From contig WQUT01000045.1 of the NCBI GenBank assembly GCA_009781955.1, forward strand, positions 1 through 11,594: 11,594 nucleotides of DNA, in the 5' to 3' direction. The notes beneath the pieces are model-generated. The model made no database searches. It saw only the letters and a program-made list of their open reading frames with translations, and was not told where the DNA came from. Position numbers and translations under genes: made by a program. Positions 6,476 to 11,594 of the stretch are shown here, piece by piece. The DNA comes from Pseudomonadota bacterium (GTDB lineage: Bacteria > Pseudomonadota > Alphaproteobacteria > Rs-D84). Every line of letters begins with the position of its first letter. The first letter of the stretch is position 1.

Positions 6476-7273
6476 TTTGTATCCTTTCCCCCTGACCGTC
6501 ACGATATCGGTATCGGGCAGGGCGGCGTTCAATTTCTCTCTCAGCCGTTTTGCAATCATGGGCGCCCCGGATACTATATTACCAACAGGATTCGTTAATT
6601 CCAGTAAAAAATTCTTTTCCGCGGCAGAAAGGGGCAACAGTCGTTGGTCGCTGGTCATTGGTCGTTGGTCGTTGGTCATTGGTCGTTGGTCGTTGGTCAT
6701 TGGTCGCCTGTCTGACGTAGCCTTGGCGAAGGCGGATTGGTCGCCTGTCCGCCATAGCCTTGGCGAAGGCGGATTGGTCGCCTGTCCGCCGTAGCCTTGG
6801 CGAAGGCGGATTGGTCGCTGGTCGGGCGGCGCGGCTTTTGAGTTAATGATAAAAAATTCTCCGCCGGTATAAGCCAACCCGTCAGGCAGCTTTGGCATAT
6901 CGGCCGGCGCGCGGCGCGACATTACGTTATTCAGACGCAGAACCAGTTCGCGCAGCTGAAAAGGCTTTGCCAGATAATCGTCCGCGCCGCCGGATAATCC
7001 CGCGATCGTGTTTTCGGTGCCGGACATCGCCGTCAGCATTATAACCGGAACGTCCAGTCCGGCGGCGCGCCACGCCAGCAATGACGTCAATCCGTCCGCG
7101 CCGCCCATCATGCGATCCAGGACAACGGCGTCGGGCGCGACGCGCGCCAATACCGCCGCGCCGGATTCCGCGGAATCCGCCGTAATAACATTAAAGTTAT
7201 TTTGGCGCAACCCGCGGGCCAGTGACCCGCGCAATGCCTCGTCATCGTCAATGATAAGAATTGTTTTGTTCAT
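6458..7273 (-). CDS. OmpR-type response regulator with repeat-derived insertion in its DNA-binding domain
   Basis: 271 residues, ATG at 7273 with no clear Shine-Dalgarno; repeat sequence lies directly upstream. The receiver domain (1-120) is intact: IIDDDE (acidic pocket, D9-D11), D53 in VVLDRMMGG as phospho-acceptor, LTAMSG (80-85) and AKPF (K103). The C-terminal winged-helix domain is unusual. Its first strands (GEFFIINSKAA, 138-148) are separated from the helices (PLSAAEKNFLLEL, 214-226) by about 65 residues made from tandem repeats. These read RLRQGYGGQ, SPRLWRTGDQ and AFAKATSD, then DQRPMTN repeats. The part after NPVGNIVS is about 15 residues shorter than in OmpR-family proteins, so helix 2 and the following loop look deleted, while the terminal hairpin IVTVRGKGYKLVV is normal. 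Partner of the downstream kinase. DNA binding may be altered or lost. Confidence 0.9.
   Translation of the reverse strand: MNKTILIIDDDEALRGSLARGLRQNNFNVITADSAESGAAVLARVAPDAVVLDRMMGGADGLTSLLAWRAAGLDVPVIMLTAMSGTENTIAGLSGGADDYLAKPFQLRELVLRLNNVMSRRAPADMPKLPDGLAYTGGEFFIINSKAAPPDQRPIRLRQGYGGQATNPPSPRLWRTGDQSAFAKATSDRRPMTNDQRPMTNDQRPMTSDQRLLPLSAAEKNFLLELTNPVGNIVSGAPMIAKRLREKLNAALPDTDIVTVRGKGYKLVVGG
6640..6702. repeat. Nine degenerate GTC(G/A)(T/C)TG heptamers inside the response regulator
   Basis: Nine consecutive heptamers (63 bases), GTCGTTG or GTCATTG with one GTCGCTG, largely in a 21-base higher-order pattern that encodes the NDQRPMT repeat on the minus strand. It is the same family as the perfect tract at 4558-4630 but with substitutions, so slippage should be less likely. 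The length is divisible by three. Confidence 0.9.
6700..6810. repeat. Three tandem 37-bp repeats inside the response regulator
   Basis: Units 6700-6736, 6737-6773 and 6774-6810 each begin TTGGTCGCCTGTC and end TTGGCGAAGGCGGA. Each has an internal dyad TCCGCC...GGCGGA with an inner GCC/GGC pair; the first unit is diverged in its left arm. Because 37 is not a multiple of three, the copies are read in three different frames, and three copies (111 bases) restore the frame. Flanking heptamers share the TTGGTCG start. Confidence 0.92.
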
Positions 7274-7276
7274 AAT

Positions 7277-7416
7277 TGGTGCTGGTTGATGGTGGCTCGT
7301 GCTGGTGACTCGTGCTGGTGGCTGGTGACTCGTGCTGGTGACTCGTGCTGGTGGCTGGTGACTCGTGCTGGTGATTGGTGAGATTTAGTTAAATCAAAAC
7401 TACCAGCCACCAGCAC
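7277..7416. repeat. GTGCTGGTG/GTGACTC tandem array with inverted arm, upstream of the response regulator
   Basis: This fills nearly the whole 147-base gap between the secreted-protein gene and the response-regulator gene. Units of GTGACTCGTGCTG and GTGGCTG alternate from about 7277 to 7377. The 15-mer GTGCTGGTGGCTGGT occurs at 7312-7326 and 7345-7359, and its exact reverse complement at 7402-7416, after a short AT-rich spacer. No promoter or Shine-Dalgarno for the regulator can be picked out, so the array occupies its leader region. Confidence 0.85.
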
Positions 7417-7420
7417 TATT

Positions 7421-8395
7421 CTATTTTTGCATCGGTTCCACGGCGTATTCGCCCGGCTGGATTACCTGGAGCCCATTTTCGTTGCCCAGCCCGTTTCTGT
7501 CGCCCGCGCCCAGGCCGGCCCCGCCGCCGGGCGCGTTCGCATCCATGCGCATGCCCTTGTTTGTATACGCCGTCTTGAACAGCGCGTATCCGGTGCCGCC
7601 GCCGACCGTCGGCCCCTGGAGCCCCAGCGAATAATACCCGCCCATAATCCCGTAATCCAAATCTATGTAATCTATGTTAATCAGCAGCGACACGTTCGTC
7701 CGCCCGTCGGATGTGACGGTGCACTGAAACTCGCGGTTGGCCAAGGTGGCGGTGGAATTGGACGGCACGACGACCTCCATCACTGTGGGCTCGCACCGCA
7801 TGGATATTCCGTTCACCAACAGGTCATACGTTATCCCGATGCTGGCCCGCGACAGGCCGGGGGACAGATTCACCTGGGAAATAGTCGCGGTGGGGATTTT
7901 TATCAATGCGTTCGCCGCGCCCGCGCGGACGGGGAAAGTTATTCCCCCTTGCAGGCATGAACGGGTAAATGGGTCCGCCTCGCAAATAAACACGCGCGAG
8001 CGGGTGTTCACCATGAACTGGTTCGCCAGGCTGTTGAACAGGAAACTGCGCGTGATGCGGTCGTTCAGCCTGGTGCATCCGAAATCGCGGCAGATGACGG
8101 CCGGCCGGTCGCCAAAGGCGACGCCGGGATTCATCAATTGCTCCGCGCTGCGGGCCTTTTGAATATTATCGTCATAGTCCAGCGAATCCGCGCGGTTCAT
8201 AAACTGAGTTTCCGGGACAAAGTTCACGTCGTTGGGGGACGCGTGATACGACTGGACCGGCGTTTCGGTGTATATTGTCTGCAGCTGGCCGGCGCTGTGC
8301 CCGCCCAACGGAAACATTACCGCGACCAGCAACGCCGCCGTTTTGCGAAAACCAAAAAACCGCGCCTTTTGAGGGGCAAAAATCTGTCGCGCCAT
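7421..8395 (-). CDS. Secreted cysteine-containing hypothetical protein
   Basis: 324 residues; I do not recognise the family. A basic N-terminus (ARFFGFRK) followed by TAALLVAVMFPLGG and then HSA-GQ looks like a signal peptide with cleavage near residue 35, so the product is probably periplasmic or outer-membrane. The mature part has six cysteines (C102, C107, C138, C147, C201, C225), an even number consistent with disulfides. The middle (about 155-250) has alternating hydrophobic stretches typical of beta strands, and the tail from about 265 is Gly/Asn-rich and low complexity. ATG at 8395 is preceded by AGGAAGG at a good distance. It is followed on the same strand by a repeat array and then the two-component genes, so co-transcription is possible but the repeat intervenes. 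Confidence 0.8.
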   Translation of the reverse strand: MARQIFAPQKARFFGFRKTAALLVAVMFPLGGHSAGQLQTIYTETPVQSYHASPNDVNFVPETQFMNRADSLDYDDNIQKARSAEQLMNPGVAFGDRPAVICRDFGCTRLNDRITRSFLFNSLANQFMVNTRSRVFICEADPFTRSCLQGGITFPVRAGAANALIKIPTATISQVNLSPGLSRASIGITYDLLVNGISMRCEPTVMEVVVPSNSTATLANREFQCTVTSDGRTNVSLLINIDYIDLDYGIMGGYYSLGLQGPTVGGGTGYALFKTAYTNKGMRMDANAPGGGAGLGAGDRNGLGNENGLQVIQPGEYAVEPMQK

Positions 8396-8421
8396 ATCCG
8401 CACCTTCCTCTTATCGTTGCG

Positions 8422-8451
8422 ATATTAGAACAAACGCCGGGGGATTGTAAA
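8422..8451 (-). promoter_or_regulatory. Candidate sigma-70-type promoter for the secreted-protein gene
   Basis: On the minus strand, TTTACA (8446-8451) is followed 18 bases later by TAATAT (8422-8427). Transcription would start near 8415, about 20 bases ahead of the ATG, and the leader contains the AGGAAGG ribosome site. Confidence 0.45.
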
Positions 8452-8465
8452 GGGAAAAATCGGTG

Positions 8466-8594
8466 GTCATTGGTCGTTAGTCGTTAGTCATTAGTCATTG
8501 GTCGTCCACAAACGTCTTGAAAGTTCTTATTTGTAATTTAATATGTTTGTATTGAGCTCAAAAGACCAACGACTAATGACTAACGACCACTGAC
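8466..8594. repeat. Inverted pair of heptamer tracts in the 314-base divergent intergenic region
   Basis: Left arm 8466-8503 is five GTC(G/A)TT(G/A) heptamers plus GTC. Right arm 8564-8594 is the reverse complement of about four such heptamers. The arms match closely (the inner 17 or so bases nearly perfectly) around a 60-base AT-rich loop. The rest of the gap (8396-8709) holds the two promoters listed separately and a further diverged heptamer tract; I see no RNA gene in it. Confidence 0.8.
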
Positions 8595-8603
8595 AAATTT
8601 CTA

Positions 8604-8633
8604 TTGCAATTCGCATTTCGTTTAGTGTATAAA
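8604..8633 (+). promoter_or_regulatory. Candidate sigma-70-type promoter for the hydrolase-methyltransferase genes
   Basis: TTGCAA (8604-8609), an 18-base spacer, and TATAAA (8628-8633). Transcription from about 8640 would give a leader of roughly 70 bases that contains four diverged heptamers (8657-8684) and a good ribosome site, AAGGGAG (8695-8701). Confidence 0.5.
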
Positions 8634-8656
8634 TTACTTAAACAAGATACAAACCA

Positions 8657-8684
8657 GTCGCTAGTCACCAGTAACTAGTCACTG
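8657..8684. repeat. Four diverged heptamers in the leader of the hydrolase gene
   Basis: GTCGCTA, GTCACCA, GTAACTA and GTCACTG in direct succession. They share the GTC-initial 7-base period of the other tracts but differ in sequence, so this is an older or separate array, ending 25 bases before the hydrolase ATG. Confidence 0.6.
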
Positions 8685-8709
8685 TTTGCGACCAAAGGGA
8701 GCAAACAAT

Positions 8710-9369
8710 ATGATAGACGTAATGATTCCGGGCGAAGTCGGCAAGCTCCACGCCGTATACCACAAATCGGATGCCGAGTCCGCGCCGCTTTCCGTGGTTT
8801 TTTCCGGCAATCCGCGGATGGGGTTCCACATGAATGACCGGATTTCTTACGCTATGTTCCGGGCGTTCATGGACGCGGGCTTTTCCGTTTTGCGATTCAA
8901 TTACCGCGGCGTGGGGGATTCCGAAGGGGGCCTGGGCACCACCGCGGACAATATGATGGACATAGCGACAGTGATAGACTGGATTCAAAACCAGAACGAG
9001 GACAGCGACAAGATATGGCTGTCAGGGAACCAGCTGGGAACCTGGTATTGCTTGCAGGCCATGATGCGCCGGCCCGAGGTTTCCGGGTTTGTCCTGGTCT
9101 CGCCGGACTATACGGCGTCGGATTTCTCGTTCCTGTCGCCGCGGCCGAACAGGGGATTGCTGGTCCAGGGCGCGGACGAGGATGAAGATGCGCTGGCGTT
9201 CAGCCATTACCTGACCCAGATATTAAAGCGTCAGGCAAAGATAGAGCTGGAAACCATCCGCATCAAAAACGCGGACGACAAATACGCGACGCCGGCGGAA
9301 CTGAAGCAGTTATACAGCGACGTGAAAGCATACGTCGGCAAAGAAAGCACGGAAAACAAGTTGTTATAA
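8710..9369 (+). CDS. Alpha/beta hydrolase-fold protein with degenerate active site
   Basis: 219 residues from ATG 8710, chosen over the upstream TTG because AAGGGAG sits 8 bases before it. The sequence follows the small alpha/beta hydrolases of COG2945 type common in alphaproteobacteria: LRFNYRGVGDSEG (61-73), MRRPEVSGFVLVSP (119-132), DFSFLSPRPNRGLLVQG (138-154). The catalytic positions look lost. The nucleophile elbow expected as GxSxG reads G106-N-Q-L-G110, with Gln108 in place of Ser. The usual HPHP oxyanion motif reads SGNP (32-35). The catalytic His expected in an ADH context near the end reads ADD (188-190). Asp/Glu-rich QGADEDED keeps the acidic region. The fold is probably intact but hydrolysis unlikely; it may act as a binding or regulatory protein. 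The methyltransferase follows with an 18-base gap, so the two are probably co-transcribed. Confidence 0.88.
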   Translation: MIDVMIPGEVGKLHAVYHKSDAESAPLSVVFSGNPRMGFHMNDRISYAMFRAFMDAGFSVLRFNYRGVGDSEGGLGTTADNMMDIATVIDWIQNQNEDSDKIWLSGNQLGTWYCLQAMMRRPEVSGFVLVSPDYTASDFSFLSPRPNRGLLVQGADEDEDALAFSHYLTQILKRQAKIELETIRIKNADDKYATPAELKQLYSDVKAYVGKESTENKLL

Positions 9370-9387
9370 TTGTTAATTTTAGAAGAT

Positions 9388-10209
9388 ATGAATAGAAAAT
9401 TAGATAATTTGATTGATAGCGTCATTTGCGGCGATGCCGCTGAAAAGCTGAAAGAATTGCCGTCCGCTTCAATTGATTTTATTCTGACTTCGCCCCCTTA
9501 TGATGATTTGCGGAATTATAAAGGATTTGATTTTTCATTTCGGTCCATAGCAAAAGAACTGTTCCGCGTATTAAAGCCCGGCGGAGTCATGGTTTGGGTG
9601 GTCGGGGACGCAACGATAAAAGGCGGGGAATCCCTTACGAGTTTTAGACAGGCGTTATTTTTTCAAGAAATAGGGTTCAGAATCCATGACACAATGATTT
9701 ATCAAAAGAACAATTTTTCCAACCCGTCAAAAAATCGCTATCATCAGATTTTTGAATTTATGTTCGTATTGTCCAAGGGCGGCCCGAAAACCTTTAATCC
9801 GATCATGGACAGAAAGAATATTTACGTCGGATATTCCTCGCTGGGGGAAAATACCACCAGAAAAAAGGATGGAACATTCGCGACCCAACGGAAAAGGGTG
9901 ATTCAAGAATTCGGCATGCGTTATAATATTTGGAAGGGAAATACAGCCGGCCAAGAGAACATGTGCAAACATCTGGAACATCCGGCGATCTTCCCTTTAT
10001 GGCTCGCCCGGGATCACATTCTATCTTGGACTAATAAAAACGACATCGTTCTGGATCCGTTTATAGGCAGCGGAACAACCGGCGTGGCCTGCAAAGAGCT
10101 GGGCCGTCATTATATAGGAATAGATATTGAAAAATCCTATGTGGAGCAGGCGAAAGCCAGAATAAAAAAGCATGAAAAGGAGATTCAGCCAAAGCTGTTC
10201 TTATTATAA
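9388..10209 (+). CDS. Site-specific DNA methyltransferase, beta class (N4-cytosine or N6-adenine)
   Basis: 273 residues from ATG 9388; the frame extends to a TTG at 9370 directly after the hydrolase stop, but ATG is preferred. It transfers a methyl group from S-adenosylmethionine to an exocyclic amino group in DNA. Motif order is catalytic first, AdoMet site last, as in beta-class amino-methyltransferases: TSPPYDD (34-40, motif IV) and FRVLKPGGVMVWVVGD (59-74), followed by a variable target-recognition region (about 100-195). Then come HPAIFPLWLARDHI (198-211) and DPFIGSGTTGVA (223-234, motif I). The SPPY form is frequent in N4-cytosine enzymes but does not decide the base. It is AT-richer than dnaK and the two-component genes. 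Its last six bases overlap the stop of the convergent endonuclease gene, which makes this the modification half of a type II system. Recognition sequence unknown. Confidence 0.95.
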   Translation: MNRKLDNLIDSVICGDAAEKLKELPSASIDFILTSPPYDDLRNYKGFDFSFRSIAKELFRVLKPGGVMVWVVGDATIKGGESLTSFRQALFFQEIGFRIHDTMIYQKNNFSNPSKNRYHQIFEFMFVLSKGGPKTFNPIMDRKNIYVGYSSLGENTTRKKDGTFATQRKRVIQEFGMRYNIWKGNTAGQENMCKHLEHPAIFPLWLARDHILSWTNKNDIVLDPFIGSGTTGVACKELGRHYIGIDIEKSYVEQAKARIKKHEKEIQPKLFLL

Positions 10210-10785
10210 CAACTCGGCGTCCTTGTAAAGCTCTCTGTTGCTCGTATTAAATTCAAGCTTTAATTTTACCTTTTTCGCGAACATGTCTGTAAAATGAAAT
10301 CCCGTCAACCTCAAATCTTTTGTAGAAAAGCCAACCAATAAATGCGGCGAATCTCTTGTTATTTTTGAAGTCATTGACGGCGAATAAAAAAACGAGCGCA
10401 ACGTTTGCTGCTTTTTAGATTGCTCGTATGTTTTTACCTCTATGTAATAATGCTTGCCCTCAAACTCTATTTCGCCATCCGGATAGCCGCTTTCCTTCAA
10501 ATGTCCTTTGTTATCTTTGGGGGCGTTGTATTTCAAGCCGGCGCTTATGCATTCCTTTGCGAAATACCATTGCACCAGGTTTCCAAATTCATTCGGACGC
10601 CCCTGGAACTGCGGCGCTTTATTAATAGTTTTTACAGTATTGTCGGCCGCCTTTCTCAACACGGCCAACAGATTGTCATTATTGAATTTAATAACCGCGT
10701 GCCCCTCTACGCTTTCAATAACGTCCTTGAAATCAAACACTTTTCCATTGTTGGACTTTATGCTTGCCAGATTTATACATTTCAT
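10204..10785 (-). CDS. Type II restriction endonuclease, PD-(D/E)XK fold (predicted)
   Basis: 193 residues, ATG at 10785 with AGGAG (10792-10796) six bases upstream. I do not recognise the exact family, but the core shows a textbook PD-(D/E)XK nuclease centre: P102-D103 in SGYPDGEIEFEG, then E116-V117-K118 in HYYIEVKTYE, twelve residues apart. The conserved acidic E67 in NEFGNLVQWYF lies in the helix before it. These residues normally bind Mg2+ and cut DNA. The length is typical for a small type II enzyme. It sits tail-to-tail with a DNA methyltransferase, overlapping it by six bases, which strongly supports a restriction role. No controller (C) gene is present, so control would have to come from promoter strength or the convergent overlap. 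A CopG-, Vsr- or Holliday-junction-type nuclease is a less likely alternative given the partner. Confidence 0.85.
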   Translation of the reverse strand: MKCINLASIKSNNGKVFDFKDVIESVEGHAVIKFNNDNLLAVLRKAADNTVKTINKAPQFQGRPNEFGNLVQWYFAKECISAGLKYNAPKDNKGHLKESGYPDGEIEFEGKHYYIEVKTYEQSKKQQTLRSFFYSPSMTSKITRDSPHLLVGFSTKDLRLTGFHFTDMFAKKVKLKLEFNTSNRELYKDAELL

Positions 10786-10816
10786 TGAATGCTCCTGAAA
10801 TCTTCATGCGAAAGCT

Positions 10817-10862
10817 TACCAAAATATATGCTTTTTGGCAACGATTCGTTTGTTTGCCAAAA
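10817..10862. promoter_or_regulatory. Repeated TGCCAAAA motif upstream of the endonuclease
   Basis: TACCAAAA (10817-10824), TTTTGGCA (10833-10840) and TGCCAAAA (10855-10862) give a perfect 8-base inverted repeat with a 14-base spacer, plus a third, one-mismatch copy. They lie 32-77 bases ahead of the endonuclease ATG, with TATATT read toward the endonuclease in the same stretch. They are placed where an operator would act, but no cognate regulator is visible here. Confidence 0.4.
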
Positions 10863-10885
10863 TCCAAAAAAATTAATAAAATATC

Positions 10886-10914
10886 TTGGAAATATTAAAA
10901 TTCTTTGATATATT
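10886..10914 (+). promoter_or_regulatory. Candidate sigma-70-type promoter for ruvB
   Basis: TTGGAA (10886-10891), a 17-base spacer, and TATATT (10909-10914). Transcription would begin near 10921, leaving a leader of about 20 bases without an obvious Shine-Dalgarno. Confidence 0.55.
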
Positions 10915-10939
10915 AAGCCATAGCAACAAAAATTATAAA

Positions 10940-11594
10940 ATGAAACATTCACCGAAAGAAAGATTTTCAAATCCCGAACTTCCCGACGAGATGGCGGCGA
11001 CGATACGTCCTAAAAAATTGTCGGACTTTGTGGGCCAGACCGATTTGAAAAACAATATGTCGGTGTTCGTTTCGGCCGCGCGTTCGCGGGGCGAGGCGAT
11101 GGATCATGTCCTGTTATACGGCCCCCCGGGCCTTGGCAAAACGACTCTCGCGCATATCATCGCGAACGAACTGGGGACGAATTTCCGCAGCACCGCCGCG
11201 CCCATGTTGACGAAGCAAGGCGACTTGGCCGCGATACTCACCGCGCTGGAACCCATGGATGTTTTATTCATTGATGAAATCCACCGCTTGCCCACCGCGA
11301 TAGAAGAAGTCTTGTACTCCGCGATGGAAGATTTCAAACTGGACATCATGCTGGGCGAGGGGCCGAGCGCGAAGAGCGTTCGTATTGACCTGCCGCCCTT
11401 TACCCTGGTTGGGGCAACAACACGGACGGGCCTGATATCCAATCCGCTGCGCGACCGATTCGGAATTGATTTCCGTTTGAATTTCTATTCGCCCGACGAC
11501 TTGGCCCAAATTATTGCGCGCAGCGCGAAAATACTGGGCATTCCGATTGAGGCATCCGGCGCGCAAAGACTGGCCGTTTCATCCCGCGGCACGC
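10940..11594 (+). CDS. ruvB: Holliday junction branch-migration helicase RuvB, 3' end outside window
   Basis: ATPase motor of the RuvAB complex that drives Holliday-junction branch migration in recombinational repair. The first 218 residues are in the window and the frame stays open to the end. Visible: the conserved N-terminal RPKKLSDFVGQ (23-33), Walker A GPPGLGKTT (61-69), Walker B LFIDEIH (109-115), the beta-hairpin segment that contacts RuvA (about 133-152), sensor 1 GATTRTG (158-164) and PLRDRFG (169-175), which holds the arginine finger. About one third, including most of the winged-helix DNA-binding domain, is missing. ATG 10940 has no clear Shine-Dalgarno. ruvA is not upstream; instead the gene is divergent from a restriction endonuclease and has its own likely promoter. 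Identification is very secure. Confidence 0.98.
   Translation, partial: MKHSPKERFSNPELPDEMAATIRPKKLSDFVGQTDLKNNMSVFVSAARSRGEAMDHVLLYGPPGLGKTTLAHIIANELGTNFRSTAAPMLTKQGDLAAILTALEPMDVLFIDEIHRLPTAIEEVLYSAMEDFKLDIMLGEGPSAKSVRIDLPPFTLVGATTRTGLISNPLRDRFGIDFRLNFYSPDDLAQIIARSAKILGIPIEASGAQRLAVSSRGT

Noticed and set aside
8686..8709. Hydrolase start at TTG 8686
   Set aside because: It would place the AAGGGAG ribosome site inside the coding sequence; ATG 8710 is correctly spaced from it.
8396..8709. tRNA or small RNA gene in the longest intergenic gap
   Set aside because: No cloverleaf or T-loop consensus seen; the gap is explained by heptamer arrays and two promoters.
10782..10970. 62-codon minus-strand frame overlapping the endonuclease start and the ruvB start
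   Set aside because: It overlaps two supported genes and consists of AT-rich intergenic DNA; no ribosome site or conserved feature.

Overview
The window looks like a chromosomal segment from an alphaproteobacterium, probably an uncultured, host-associated or small-genome lineage. This rests on the proteobacterial style of DnaK and RuvB, an alphaproteobacteria/Rickettsiales-like small alpha/beta hydrolase, and an EnvZ/OmpR-type two-component pair. The taxon is inferred. Much of the DNA is GC-rich, but the restriction-modification genes and some hypothetical genes are visibly AT-richer.

Layout. Bases 1-1778: 3' part of dnaK (+). Bases 1779-1877: palindromic repeat between convergent genes. Bases 1878-3455: a 525-aa BspA-like leucine-rich-repeat protein with an unassigned, perhaps kinase-like, C-terminal half (-). 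Bases 3456-3553: divergent intergenic region with a 15-bp dyad. Bases 3554-4036: unknown small protein (+), closed by a hairpin terminator at 4075. Bases 4093-7273 (all -): a family 2 glycosyltransferase, a sensor kinase and its response regulator, transcribed in the order regulator, kinase, glycosyltransferase. Upstream on the same strand is a secreted cysteine-containing protein (7421-8395). Bases 8396-8709: a long divergent intergenic region. Bases 8710-10209 (+): a degenerate alpha/beta hydrolase, then a beta-class DNA methyltransferase. Bases 10204-10785 (-): a PD-(D/E)XK endonuclease that converges on and overlaps the methyltransferase. Bases 10940-11594: start of ruvB (+).

The most striking thing is the density of short repeats, both between and inside genes. 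(1) A heptamer family (GTCGTTG and variants) forms a perfect 10-unit tract inside the glycosyltransferase. It also forms a 9-unit degenerate tract inside the response regulator, an inverted pair upstream of the hydrolase, and a diverged tract in the hydrolase leader. (2) A related GTGCTGGTG/GGCTGGT family makes long hairpins on both sides of the response-regulator gene. (3) Three copies of a 28-bp palindrome (GTAGGGGC arms) lie after dnaK, inside the glycosyltransferase and between glycosyltransferase and kinase; the third is split by a second hairpin with an apparent AAT duplication. (4) A 37-bp repeat occurs three times in tandem inside the response regulator, where each copy is read in a different frame.

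The perfect (GTCGTTG)10 tract is the best candidate for something functional. The unit is not a multiple of three, so copy-number change would switch the glycosyltransferase off and on. The other functional theme is a compact type II restriction-modification module next to ruvB, preceded by a hydrolase that appears to have lost its catalytic residues.
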